This document shows positions 1 to 6,935 of a stretch of 8,038 bases of DNA, piece by piece. A program made the translations under genes and the position numbers. The stretch's first letter is position 1, and each line of letters opens with the position of its first letter. Where the stretch lies: positions 1 to 8,038 of the forward strand of contig JAGQIY010000766.1 in assembly GCA_020430865.1 (NCBI GenBank), given 5' to 3'. This DNA is from Myxococcales bacterium (GTDB taxonomy: Bacteria > Myxococcota > Polyangia > Polyangiales > Polyangiaceae). The notes beneath the pieces were generated by a model. That model was given only the letters and a program-made list of their open reading frames with translations, had not been told where the DNA came from and ran no database searches.

Positions 1-1501
1 AATGCCTGGCGGCGGGGTTCTCGCTCTCGTCGAAGTAGGGAAAGCCCAGCCGATCCAGCGTCTTCTTCAGCTCGTAGATCTGCGTGGGCGGCACTTCCAT
101 ACCGCACAGCACGCGTCCGTAGGCGGCGCCGTGGTTGCGGTAGTGGAAGAGCGAGATGTTCCAGCGCCCCCGCAGGCTGGTCAAGAACTCCAGCAGCGCG
201 CCCGGTCGCTCCGGAAACTCGAAGCGAAAGAGTAGCTCGTTCTCTGCTTCGCCATGACCGCCCACCATGTGCCGGAGGTGAGTCTTCGCCAGGTCGTCGT
301 CGGACAGGTCGATGCACCCGTAGCCCGCAGCGAGGAGGGCATCATGCAGCTGCCGCGCTTCGCTGCGCGTGCCCACCTCCACGCCGACGAAGATCTGCGC
401 CTCTTTCCGCGTGGCCAGTCGATAGTTGAACTCGGTGACTTGCCGATCCCCCAGCACCTGGCAGAGTTCGAGGAAGGCGCCCGGCCGCTCGGGGATGGTC
501 ACGGCGAAGACGGCCTCTCTTCCAGCGCCAAACTCCGTGCGCTCCGTCACATAGCGCAGACGGTTGAAGTTCACGTTCGCGCCCGACGTGATCGCCACCG
601 CGCTCCCCGGAACGAGCTCCCCGCCGCGAATCTGGCGCTTGAGGCCGGCGATCGCCAGGGCACCTGCTGGCTCGAGCACGGAACGGGTGTCCTCGAAGGC
701 GTCCTTGATGGCGGCGCAGATCTCGTCGCTACTCACGGTGAGCGTGTCGTCCAGGTACTCCTTGCAGAGCTCGAAGGTGTGCTCTCCAACTTGCCGCACG
801 GCAACGCCATCCGCGAAGATGCCGACCTTGTCCAGCACCACGCGCTGACCGACTCTCAGCGACCGGTGCATCGCGTCGGAGTCATCGGGCTCGACGCCGA
901 TGACCCGAACCTCCGGCCTCACCGCCTTGCAGATGGCCGCCACCCCCGCCGCCAGGCCGCCGCCTCCAATCGGCACGAAGATCGAGCGCAGGTCTCGCGG
1001 TGCCTGGTTCAAGATCTCGAGCCCGACCGTGCCTTGTCCCGCGATCACGTCCAGGTCGTCGTAGGGGTGGATGAAGGTCATTCCGGTCTCGGCGACCAGC
1101 AGCTTGCAGTGCTCCGCCGCGTCGGAGTAGCTGTCCCCGATCAAGTCGACCTGAGCGCCAAAGCGACGCACGGCGTTGACCTTGATCGACGGCGTGGTCC
1201 GGGGCATCACGATGCGGCATCTCGCCCCCAGCCGCGCGGCGCCGAAGGCGACACCCTGAGCGTGATTCCCCGCGGAAGCTGCGATCACGCCTGCGGCGAG
1301 CTCCGCGTCGCTCAGCAGCGCCATGCGGTTGTACGCGCCTCGGAGCTTGAAGGAGAAGACCGGGGTCAGATCCTCACGCTTCAGCAACACCGGATAGTGC
1401 AGCCGGGTACTGAGGTTTGGCGCCGGATCGAGCGGCGTGGGCGATGGCAGAACGTCGGTCACCCGGGCGTTCAGGACTCGGCGGAGGAGCTCCTGCTTCA
1501 T
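1..1501 (-). CDS. ilvA: Threonine ammonia-lyase, biosynthetic, with two ACT-like domains (3' end cut by window edge)
   Basis: This PLP enzyme deaminates L-threonine to 2-oxobutanoate, the first committed step of isoleucine synthesis, in the cytoplasm. The minus strand reads open from ATG at 1501-1499 for 500 codons to the window edge. The catalytic domain (about residues 1-320) has the PLP-lysine motif SFKLRGAYN (K52), the phosphate-contact motif SAGNHAQG (76-83), the glycine loop GGGGL (179-183) and SGAN (306-309). Two ACT-like modules follow, at about 329-405 and 420-500, each with a PERPGA motif. This is the layout of the isoleucine-inhibited E. coli-type enzyme and not of the short catabolic TdcB. 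The last visible residues, ENPAARH, align with the E. coli C-terminus (NNPAFRFFLAG), so only about five codons should be missing. No other start lies between this ATG and the upstream in-frame TGA at 1546-1544. The ribosome site is weak (AGGCGG, four bases upstream). The gene is divergent from the RNase gene. Confidence 0.96.
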   Translation of the reverse strand, partial: MKQELLRRVLNARVTDVLPSPTPLDPAPNLSTRLHYPVLLKREDLTPVFSFKLRGAYNRMALLSDAELAAGVIAASAGNHAQGVAFGAARLGARCRIVMPRTTPSIKVNAVRRFGAQVDLIGDSYSDAAEHCKLLVAETGMTFIHPYDDLDVIAGQGTVGLEILNQAPRDLRSIFVPIGGGGLAAGVAAICKAVRPEVRVIGVEPDDSDAMHRSLRVGQRVVLDKVGIFADGVAVRQVGEHTFELCKEYLDDTLTVSSDEICAAIKDAFEDTRSVLEPAGALAIAGLKRQIRGGELVPGSAVAITSGANVNFNRLRYVTERTEFGAGREAVFAVTIPERPGAFLELCQVLGDRQVTEFNYRLATRKEAQIFVGVEVGTRSEARQLHDALLAAGYGCIDLSDDDLAKTHLRHMVGGHGEAENELLFRFEFPERPGALLEFLTSLRGRWNISLFHYRNHGAAYGRVLCGMEVPPTQIYELKKTLDRLGFPYFDESENPAARH

Positions 1502-1875
1502 GGGACCGCCTGTGCTTAGCAGGTCACCCGGGGTTCGTCCGACTCACCCCCTCACCCCCAGATCCGGTGGCACCGAGCGTCAAGCGAGCACTTCTTGGGC
1601 AGTCCAGGGCTAGCTTTTGTAGGTCCCGGCCCGCACGAGCAGCCCTGAAAACCTCGCAGGCGCTTCACCCCTCACAGCTAATCCTTTGATATTACGATGC
1701 ATTTCGTTCGCTTGACTTGCCTCGCGGGGGGTGAGAAGCAGGCATCTAGGAGGAGTCGAGCTGGCATGTTGCCACTCCAAGCTCCCCGAAGTGTACCGAT
1801 GCTCCGAACCCAGCGCCGACTGCTCCAGTTCAGCCTCGCGCGCGGGACGTGGGCTCCAGCGTCTTTTGATCGTCA
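1502..1875. other. Divergent intergenic region between ilvA and the RNase E/G gene
   Basis: This 374-base stretch has no convincing protein gene and should hold the promoters of both flanking genes. A relatively AT-rich patch at about 1681-1711 stands out from the GC-rich background. On the plus strand it is followed by TTGACT (1712-1717), a fair -35 box, but no matching -10 lies 16-19 bases downstream. On the minus strand the patch contains TAATAT (1694-1689), a weak -10 candidate without a good -35. Two C-rich tracts at 1543-1560 read as G-runs on the ilvA leader strand. No T-box, attenuator or riboswitch was recognised. Promoter positions remain unassigned. Confidence 0.6.
1748..1755 (+). 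promoter_or_regulatory. Strong Shine-Dalgarno-like AGGAGGAG not placed for the RNase gene
   Basis: AGGAGGAG is a near-perfect anti-16S complement, but it lies 120 bases before the RNase start. Ten bases after it is an ATG (1766) that opens a 55-codon frame ending at 1933, inside the RNase gene in a different frame. The RNase ATG at 1876 has no recognisable Shine-Dalgarno sequence of its own. The site may therefore drive a leader peptide that overlaps the RNase start, or it may be chance. Confidence 0.3.
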
Positions 1876-4500
1876 ATGGCTCGAAACCTACTCGTCATCA
1901 ACGTCGCGCTTCGTGAGACGCGCGTCGCCCTAATCGAAGACGGCGTCATCGCCGAACTACAAATCGAGCGTGCTCGCGCGCGCAACACGGTCGGGAACAT
2001 CGTGCTGGGCAAGGTCACGCGCGTGCTCCCCGGTATGCAAGCGGCGTTCATCGACGTGGGAATGGAACGTGCGGCGTTCCTCCACGTCGAGGATCTGATC
2101 CGCCCCGACGACTTCGAGGAGTACCTCGCGGGAGCCGCCCACGCTCTGGAGCGAAAGAGCGATCTCGAAGCGAAGAGCGGGGACGACGAGGTGATCGCCT
2201 CGTCCGACGACGACTCCAGCGACGACGACTCCGGCGACGACGGCGACTCGGGCCAGAGGCGGCGGCGCCGAGGACGGGGCAAGCAGCGGGCAAGGGCAGC
2301 CAAGCGAGTCGAGGAAGCCGATCGAGGAGACGAGGTCGATCAAGACGACGAGGACGACCGCGCAGACGACTACGATTCGGATGACCGAGACGAGGACGAC
2401 GAGGACGACCGCGCGGACGATTACGAAGCGACCGCTGAGTCTGACGAGGACGACGAATCCGACGACGAGTCTGAAGAGGACGAGGAATCCGAAGACGACG
2501 ACGAGTCTGAAGAGGACGAGGAATCCGAAGACGACGACGAGTCCGATGAGGACGAGGACGAATCCTACGAGGACGAGCCCAGCGACGAAGCGGGCTCCGA
2601 TGAAGAGGACGAAGACGACGAGTCTGAAGAGGACGAAGAATCCGAAGACGACGACGAGTCCGATGAGGACGAAGAATCCGAAGACGACGACGAGTCCGAT
2701 GAGGACGAAGACGACGAGTCCGATGAGGACGAAGACGACGAGTCTGAAGAGGACGAAGACGACGAGGGTGATCACCACGCCGCGGTCGACGCCGACGACG
2801 AGACCGATCAAGACGACGAGGACGACCGGGCCGACGACGAGGATCTGCAGTCGTCGACCAGCGTGGTCGACGAAGACGGCGACGTGATCCGTGTGCGCCG
2901 CCGCGCTGCCCCGCCCGCGAGCGCCGACTCGGAAGACGGTTGGCCTGATGCGGAGGCCGATACACTGCTGGCGGGAGAGGCCCTGCGCGACTCCGGCGAC
3001 GACGAGAGTTCTCGCGACGAAGCGCAGAGCGACGGGAATCGCGACGGACGGCGACGCAGGCGGCGACGGGGGCGGCGACGCAAGAACGGCGGCGACTCGA
3101 ACGGTGAGAAGCAGTCCACGCCTCAGGAGCAGCGCGCAAACCGTACGGAATCAAAGCAGGAGCGCTCACGCCGAGGACGCGACAAGCGGCGACGGGGGCG
3201 GGACTCCGAACGTGACTCCAAGCGCGACTCCAAGCGCAACGACGCGAAGGACTCGAAGAATCGCAAGGCCACCTCGCTCCGGGTGTCGCGCTCGGTGCCC
3301 ATCACCGAGGTGGTGAAGGAGGGCAACGAGGTCATCGTTCAGATCTCGAAGGAGCCCATCGGCACGAAGGGCGCACGCGTGACGAGTCACGTCTCTCTGC
3401 CGGGGCGTCACGTGGTTTACCTGCCAACCGTCGATCACATCGGCATCTCCAAGCGCATTGGCTCCTTCCGCGAGCGCCAGCGACTTCGCAAGGCCATCGA
3501 GTCCGTCAAGCCACCGACCGGCGGCCTGATCGTGCGCACGGTGGCCGAGGGTCTGACCAAGAAGCACCTGAAAGAGGACATCGGCTACCTGCTCAAGCTG
3601 TGGGCCGAGGTCGCGAAGAATCGCGAGAACGCGAAGGCACCAGCGGTGCTCTACGAAGAGCTCGACCTGGTACTGAAGGTCGCTCGCGATCTGTTCACCG
3701 ACGAGATCGAGAAGATCGTGATCGACGACAAGGAGGAGTACACGCGCCTCGTTCGCTTCGTCGAGATGTTCATGCCCAATCGCGTCAAGGACGTGGAGCT
3801 CTATAGCGGCACGGATCCCATCTTCGACGCCTACGGAATCGAGGACGAGATCGCGCGTGCGCTGAGCCGCAAGGTGCCTCTTCCGAGCGGCGGCTACCTG
3901 ATCCTGGACCAGGCCGAGGCGCTCACCGCGATCGACGTCAACACCGGCCGCTACGTCGGCAAGGGCAGCAAGGACCTCGAGGAGACAGCGCTCAAGACGA
4001 ACCTGGAAGCGGTGGACGAGATCGCCTACCAGCTCCGTTTCCGAAACATCGGCGGTCTGGTGATCCTCGACCTGATCGACATGGAGAACCCGAAGAACCG
4101 CGACAAGGTGTGGCGGGCGCTGGAACAGCGACTGGAGAAGGACAAGGCCAAGACGACCCTGAACCGCATCAGCGAACTGGGCTTGATCGAGATGACGCGC
4201 AAGCGGACTCGCGAGAGCCTCGGGCGCACGATGCACGAGCCGTGCTTCTATTGCGACGGCACCGGTCAGATCATGAGCCGCACGACCATCGCCTACGAGA
4301 TCTTGCGTCAGGTGCGCCGCGAGCTGCGGTCACTCCCGGGCTACTCGGTGCACGTCAACGCCCACCCGGCCATCGTCGACCTGCTGAAGACCGAGGAGAA
4401 GGACGCCGTGATCGAAGCCGAGCGCCGCTACATGCGTCGCATCGAGTTCACGCCGCGGCGCGAGTACCACATCGAGCAGTTCGACCTCACGGGGAAGTAG
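1876..4500 (+). CDS. rne: Ribonuclease E/G family endoribonuclease with a large charged insert in the S1 domain
   Basis: This is a single-strand-specific endonuclease of mRNA decay and rRNA/tRNA processing, 874 residues. The N-terminus (LLVINVALRETRVALIEDG) is typical of Rne/Rng. The S1 domain starts near residue 40 (GKVTRVLPGMQAAFIDVGMERAAFL) and is interrupted at about residues 96-472. It resumes at ITEVVKEGNEVIVQISKEP (from 476). The 5'-monophosphate sensor pair is R554-T555 in GGLIVRT. The DNase I-like core carries the metal-binding aspartates D687 (AIDVNTG) and D732/D735 (VILDLIDM). The zinc-link CxxC is C790-C793. The protein ends soon after the small domain, so there is no C-terminal degradosome scaffold, and all extra sequence is in the S1 insert. 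The only in-frame start after the TGA at 1867 is ATG 1876, which lacks a clear ribosome site. The catalytic residues are all present, so the enzyme is probably active. The PilZ gene follows after one base. Whether to call it rne or rng is uncertain, since the core is RNase G-like. Confidence 0.95.
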   Translation: MARNLLVINVALRETRVALIEDGVIAELQIERARARNTVGNIVLGKVTRVLPGMQAAFIDVGMERAAFLHVEDLIRPDDFEEYLAGAAHALERKSDLEAKSGDDEVIASSDDDSSDDDSGDDGDSGQRRRRRGRGKQRARAAKRVEEADRGDEVDQDDEDDRADDYDSDDRDEDDEDDRADDYEATAESDEDDESDDESEEDEESEDDDESEEDEESEDDDESDEDEDESYEDEPSDEAGSDEEDEDDESEEDEESEDDDESDEDEESEDDDESDEDEDDESDEDEDDESEEDEDDEGDHHAAVDADDETDQDDEDDRADDEDLQSSTSVVDEDGDVIRVRRRAAPPASADSEDGWPDAEADTLLAGEALRDSGDDESSRDEAQSDGNRDGRRRRRRRGRRRKNGGDSNGEKQSTPQEQRANRTESKQERSRRGRDKRRRGRDSERDSKRDSKRNDAKDSKNRKATSLRVSRSVPITEVVKEGNEVIVQISKEPIGTKGARVTSHVSLPGRHVVYLPTVDHIGISKRIGSFRERQRLRKAIESVKPPTGGLIVRTVAEGLTKKHLKEDIGYLLKLWAEVAKNRENAKAPAVLYEELDLVLKVARDLFTDEIEKIVIDDKEEYTRLVRFVEMFMPNRVKDVELYSGTDPIFDAYGIEDEIARALSRKVPLPSGGYLILDQAEALTAIDVNTGRYVGKGSKDLEETALKTNLEAVDEIAYQLRFRNIGGLVILDLIDMENPKNRDKVWRALEQRLEKDKAKTTLNRISELGLIEMTRKRTRESLGRTMHEPCFYCDGTGQIMSRTTIAYEILRQVRRELRSLPGYSVHVNAHPAIVDLLKTEEKDAVIEAERRYMRRIEFTPRREYHIEQFDLTGK
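2164..3291 (+). other. Low-complexity charge-block insert within the RNase S1 domain
   Basis: This segment encodes about residues 97-472 of the RNase and replaces what in E. coli RNase E is a short S1 loop. Blocks in order: acidic/serine (about 102-125); arginine-rich (127-144, QRRRRRGRGKQRARAAKR); a long Asp/Glu/Ser tract (about 145-340); a mixed linker; an arginine run (392-403, seven Arg, Gly, three Arg, Lys); then an Arg/Lys/Asp/Ser tract (about 430-466) with RGRDKRRRGRD and repeated DSKR. It is almost certainly disordered. The flanking S1 sequences match the family and the frame stays open throughout, so it is an insertion in the protein and not an assembly join of two genes. Confidence 0.85.
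2461..2766 (+). repeat. In-frame tandem repeats encoding an acidic Asp/Glu/Ser array
   Basis: Two perfect 36-base units encode DDESEEDEESED at 2461-2496 and 2497-2532. A diverged copy follows, then a short unique stretch. The array resumes at 2614-2649 and 2650-2685 with 12-residue units, and at 2686-2757 with three 24-base units encoding DDESDEDE or DDESEEDE. All unit lengths are multiples of 12 bases, so copy-number change keeps the frame. Separately, a 24-base sequence at 2337-2360 recurs exactly at 2805-2828, bracketing the array with the encoded motif DQDDEDDRADD. Confidence 0.85.
4491..4495 (+). promoter_or_regulatory. Ribosome binding site for the PilZ gene, inside the end of the RNase gene
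   Basis: GGGGA lies six bases before GTG 4502 and within the last codons of the RNase gene. It supports GTG as the start and suggests translational coupling, since the RNase stop (4498-4500) falls between the site and the start. Confidence 0.7.
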
Positions 4501-4501
4501 C

Positions 4502-4813
4502 GTGACCAGCGGACGACAAGACCAGCGCCTGACCATCAACAAGGAGTTCGACTCCTTCGATCAGTTCATCCAGGAGTACGTGACGAACATCTCGCGAACC
4601 GGCGTGTTCATCAAGACGAAGACTCCTGTCCCCGTGGGCACCGAGGTCGATCTGCGCTTCACCGTGATCATGGACGACATCGAGACCATCGAGGGGGTGG
4701 GAGTCGTTGTCCGTGTGGAAACGGATCCGCCGGGGATGGGCGTGGTGTTCAAGGAGCTCTCGGCCTACTCTCAGAACCTGATCAACAAGCTGCTGACCCG
4801 GACCGGCAAGTAG
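4502..4813 (+). CDS. Short single-domain PilZ protein, probable c-di-GMP binder
   Basis: PilZ domains bind the second messenger cyclic di-GMP and pass the signal to a partner. This 103-residue protein is little more than one PilZ domain. The two-part ligand motif is visible: RxxxR at residues 5-9 (RQDQR) and NxSxxG at 29-34 (NISRTG), followed by the beta-barrel segment PVPVGTEVDLRF and a GMGVVF strand near residues 79-84. It resembles the PilZ-like paralogous family that is numerous in Myxococcus. The start is GTG at 4502, one base after the RNase stop. It is favoured because it keeps the RxxxR motif and has a good ribosome site. With no other domain in the chain, the partner must be a separate protein; the co-translated RNase is an obvious but untested candidate. 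The N-terminal position of RxxxR is at the limit of the usual arrangement, so ligand binding is likely but not certain. Confidence 0.88.
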   Translation: MTSGRQDQRLTINKEFDSFDQFIQEYVTNISRTGVFIKTKTPVPVGTEVDLRFTVIMDDIETIEGVGVVVRVETDPPGMGVVFKELSAYSQNLINKLLTRTGK

Positions 4814-4842
4814 CCCGGGCCCCACGCGAGAGGGCGCCGGGC
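4813..4842 (+). terminator. GC-rich hairpin at the end of the PilZ gene
   Basis: GCCCGG (4813-4818, starting on the last stop base) can pair with CCGGGC (4837-4842), with inner CCC/GGG pairing possible. No run of T follows, so it is a weak candidate for intrinsic termination. It may instead protect the 3' end or act together with Rho. Confidence 0.3.
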
Positions 4843-4858
4843 AGGTCGAAGGCGCAAG

Positions 4859-4893
4859 ACTCGCTCGCCCACGCCCTCAGAGAGCGGGCGAGT
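4859..4893. terminator. Hairpin between convergent genes, possible bidirectional terminator
   Basis: ACTCGCTCGC (4859-4868) pairs with GCGGGCGAGT (4884-4893) to give a ten-pair stem with one G-T wobble and a 15-base loop. It sits in the 107-base gap between the 3' ends of the PilZ gene and the kinase gene, where a shared terminator is expected. Neither strand has a strong T-tract after the stem, which lowers confidence in intrinsic termination. Confidence 0.5.
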
Positions 4894-4920
4894 TCTGCAG
4901 CCAGCTTCGGAGACAGGACA

Positions 4921-6930
4921 CTAGGCCGCGCGGCGATACAGGTGCATCGGATCCTCGGCCATCGAGCTTCGTGGGAAGGTGAAGCGAACGCGCGTCCCCT
5001 GACCGGCAGCCGCCTGGACGTCGATGCGGCCGCCCCGGCTGAGGCACTCCGCGCGCACGGCGCCCATCCCCACGCCGCGACCAGAGAACACGCTGGCTTC
5101 GCTGCGGGTGGACACCCCGTCGCGGAACAGCGCCTCGAGCAGGTCCTGCTCGGTCTCCGCGGGCAGGCCCTGGGATCTGGCCTTCTCTGCCACCGCTCGC
5201 CAGTCGATGCCACGCCCGTTGTCGGCGATCTCGATCTGGAATTCGCCCTCGCTGAGCGCCGTCGTCAGGGTGATGGTGGGCGTCCTCGCCTCGTCGGAGC
5301 CTGCCTCGAAGCCGTGGTCGACGGCGTTTCGCACGACGTGGACGAAGCAGCTCCAGAAGCTGGACCACTTCGCGGGGTCGAGCTGCAGGTCCGAGTGAGC
5401 GATCTCCACCTGGATCTCACCCTTGCCCAGGCGGCGCGCGATACCGCGTGCCTGCTCGGCGATACGACCCAGGCGCTTCTCCGTGCGCTCGAGTTTCCAC
5501 GTTGCAATTTTCTTCGCTACCTGGTCACGGGGAGCACCGCGAACCAGGCTGCGTAGGACGTCTTCGAACTCCTGGTCGTCGACCTCGATGCGGCCCGAGC
5601 TCCGCTCTCCGAGCAGCATCTCCATGCTGTTCTTCACCTGCTCCCAGCGTGACTCGAGCTGCGAGAACTGCTCCGTGGGCGGCAGATCACCATCTTCTTC
5701 CATGCGATTCTCGAGCTCGTGGCACAAGTCGCCGATGGTGTGGATGCCGAACAACATCGCGTTACCCTTCAGGGTGTGGATCTGGCGCTTCAGAACCTCC
5801 AGGTCCTCGGGTTGTTGTTGCTCGCTGATGCACTCCACCAGGCCGTCCGCCTCGCGGAAGAACTCCAGGAAACCGGCCTTGTCCTTGAGGATACGGTCGA
5901 AGATATGCATCGTCTCCCGGTGCTCCCGCTCCAGGCGCTCCCGCTCGAGCTGGGCCGTGACGTCGGTGATCACCACCAGCACCTCACGTAGCTCTCCCTG
6001 GGCGTCGAGGATGGGCGAGTAGTCGAAGGAGAGCTTGCAGCACTCGAGGTCGAGACGCCGGGGCAGCTGATCGAGCGTCAGCTCGAGGGGCATGATGCCG
6101 TCCACGACCTCCTCCCACCCGAGCTCGAAGCGCGCCGCGAAGCCGACGTCGGTCTTGGCCAGGAACTCGCTCAGACTCCCACCGGCGTAGGGTTCCCCGA
6201 GCCAGCGCTCGACGATCGATGAATGCTCGGGGGACAGCACGCCAGCGCGGTTGATGGTCAGAAAGCCCTGCTCGACGTTGTCCAGCACCAGGCGCATCGC
6301 GCGGTTGCGGTCGTCCAGCTGAACCGTGCGCGCTTGCACGATCTTCTCCAGCCCGATCACGTTGTCGAAGAAGCTTCGTGCGATGGAGACGGTTGCCACG
6401 GATTCGAGCACCACGAACAGGGCGTGCACCCCGACGACCCAGATCGGCGCGTCGTAGTTGAAGACGCTGCGCGGCAGGTACATCCAGAGCAACAGGTGGT
6501 GCAGCGCTACGGTGACGGCGGCGACCACGATCACCATCGGGTTGGCGTACACCGCCAGCATCGCCAGCAACGCGAAGAAGTAGAAGTGCATCTCGATCTG
6601 CACCGGCCCCTGGCCGAAGTGCACCAGGAGTCCCCCCATGATCATGGAGGTGAAGCCGTAGACGAGCGAGACGCTGCGGGGATTGTCGAATGCGAAGTAG
6701 GAAACGGTTGGCCCCACCAGCGCCGCCAGCGTCAACACCAGCGCGGTCACCGGCCCCGTGTCGTTGAAGTAGGCGATGACCACGAAGACCGGCAGGTGCA
6801 ACACGAAGAACGCGAGACCAACCTTGTTGACCCGCGAGAGGTAGCGCCGCTCGAACTCGGTGATCTCCTTTGGCAGGAGCAGCGTTTCGAGGACCTTCGA
6901 GCGCTTGGGCTCGCCAGCTTCAGTGGACAT
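4921..6930 (-). CDS. Membrane-bound PAS-HPt-HATPase (CheA-like) histidine kinase
   Basis: This is a 669-residue sensor kinase of the inner membrane. Residues about 36-185 form roughly six hydrophobic helices. They carry the pattern EMHFYFF (113-118) and LHHLLLW (143-149), seen in multi-pass sensor regions of some chemoreceptors and GGDEF proteins. A PAS-like domain (about 210-325, starting MRLVLDNVEQGFLTI) and a charged coiled stretch (about 326-345) follow. The HPt domain has phosphoacceptor H385 in IHTLKGNAMLFG. The CheA-type ATPase has an N box (HVVRNAVDHG, N535), a G1 box (DNGRG, 570-574), an F-box-like FRDGVST (602-608) and a G2 box (GRGVGMG, 617-623). There is no CheW-like P5 domain at the C-terminus, so it is not a canonical chemotaxis CheA. 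No receiver domain or separate response regulator lies in the window, so the phosphate target is unknown. ATG 6930 has a good ribosome site. It follows the thioredoxin-like gene by 13 bases, so the two are probably co-transcribed. Confidence 0.9.
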   Translation of the reverse strand: MSTEAGEPKRSKVLETLLLPKEITEFERRYLSRVNKVGLAFFVLHLPVFVVIAYFNDTGPVTALVLTLAALVGPTVSYFAFDNPRSVSLVYGFTSMIMGGLLVHFGQGPVQIEMHFYFFALLAMLAVYANPMVIVVAAVTVALHHLLLWMYLPRSVFNYDAPIWVVGVHALFVVLESVATVSIARSFFDNVIGLEKIVQARTVQLDDRNRAMRLVLDNVEQGFLTINRAGVLSPEHSSIVERWLGEPYAGGSLSEFLAKTDVGFAARFELGWEEVVDGIMPLELTLDQLPRRLDLECCKLSFDYSPILDAQGELREVLVVITDVTAQLERERLEREHRETMHIFDRILKDKAGFLEFFREADGLVECISEQQQPEDLEVLKRQIHTLKGNAMLFGIHTIGDLCHELENRMEEDGDLPPTEQFSQLESRWEQVKNSMEMLLGERSSGRIEVDDQEFEDVLRSLVRGAPRDQVAKKIATWKLERTEKRLGRIAEQARGIARRLGKGEIQVEIAHSDLQLDPAKWSSFWSCFVHVVRNAVDHGFEAGSDEARTPTITLTTALSEGEFQIEIADNGRGIDWRAVAEKARSQGLPAETEQDLLEALFRDGVSTRSEASVFSGRGVGMGAVRAECLSRGGRIDVQAAAGQGTRVRFTFPRSSMAEDPMHLYRRAA

Positions 6931-6935
6931 GCATT

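Noticed and set aside
254..1519. 421-codon plus-strand open frame opposite ilvA
   Set aside because: It is antisense to a clearly recognisable IlvA with all catalytic motifs. The predicted protein is rich in His, Arg and Asp with no family resemblance, which is typical of shadow frames in GC-rich DNA.
1543..1560. G-quadruplex in the ilvA leader strand
   Set aside because: Only two long G-runs are close together; the other short runs are too far away for a convincing four-run quadruplex.
1957..2811. Minus-strand frame of 284 codons that looks like a many-helix membrane protein (runs of Val, Leu, Phe)
   Set aside because: It is the reverse complement of the GAC/GAG-rich acidic tract: GTC and CTC codons automatically give Val and Leu. 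The hydrophobicity is a by-product of the repeat.
2048..3169. Minus-strand Arg/Pro-rich frame of 373 codons
   Set aside because: It is another frame across the same repeat, with composition dictated by the repeat. It has no ribosome site or domain pattern.
3166..4236. 356-codon minus-strand frame opposite the RNase catalytic core
   Set aside because: The plus strand here encodes the conserved sensor, metal and zinc-link motifs of the RNase. The antisense product resembles nothing and is a GC-driven shadow.
4942..5556. Plus-strand frame of 204 codons opposite the kinase ATPase domain
   Set aside because: The minus strand carries intact N, G1 and G2 boxes. The plus frame has no family features.
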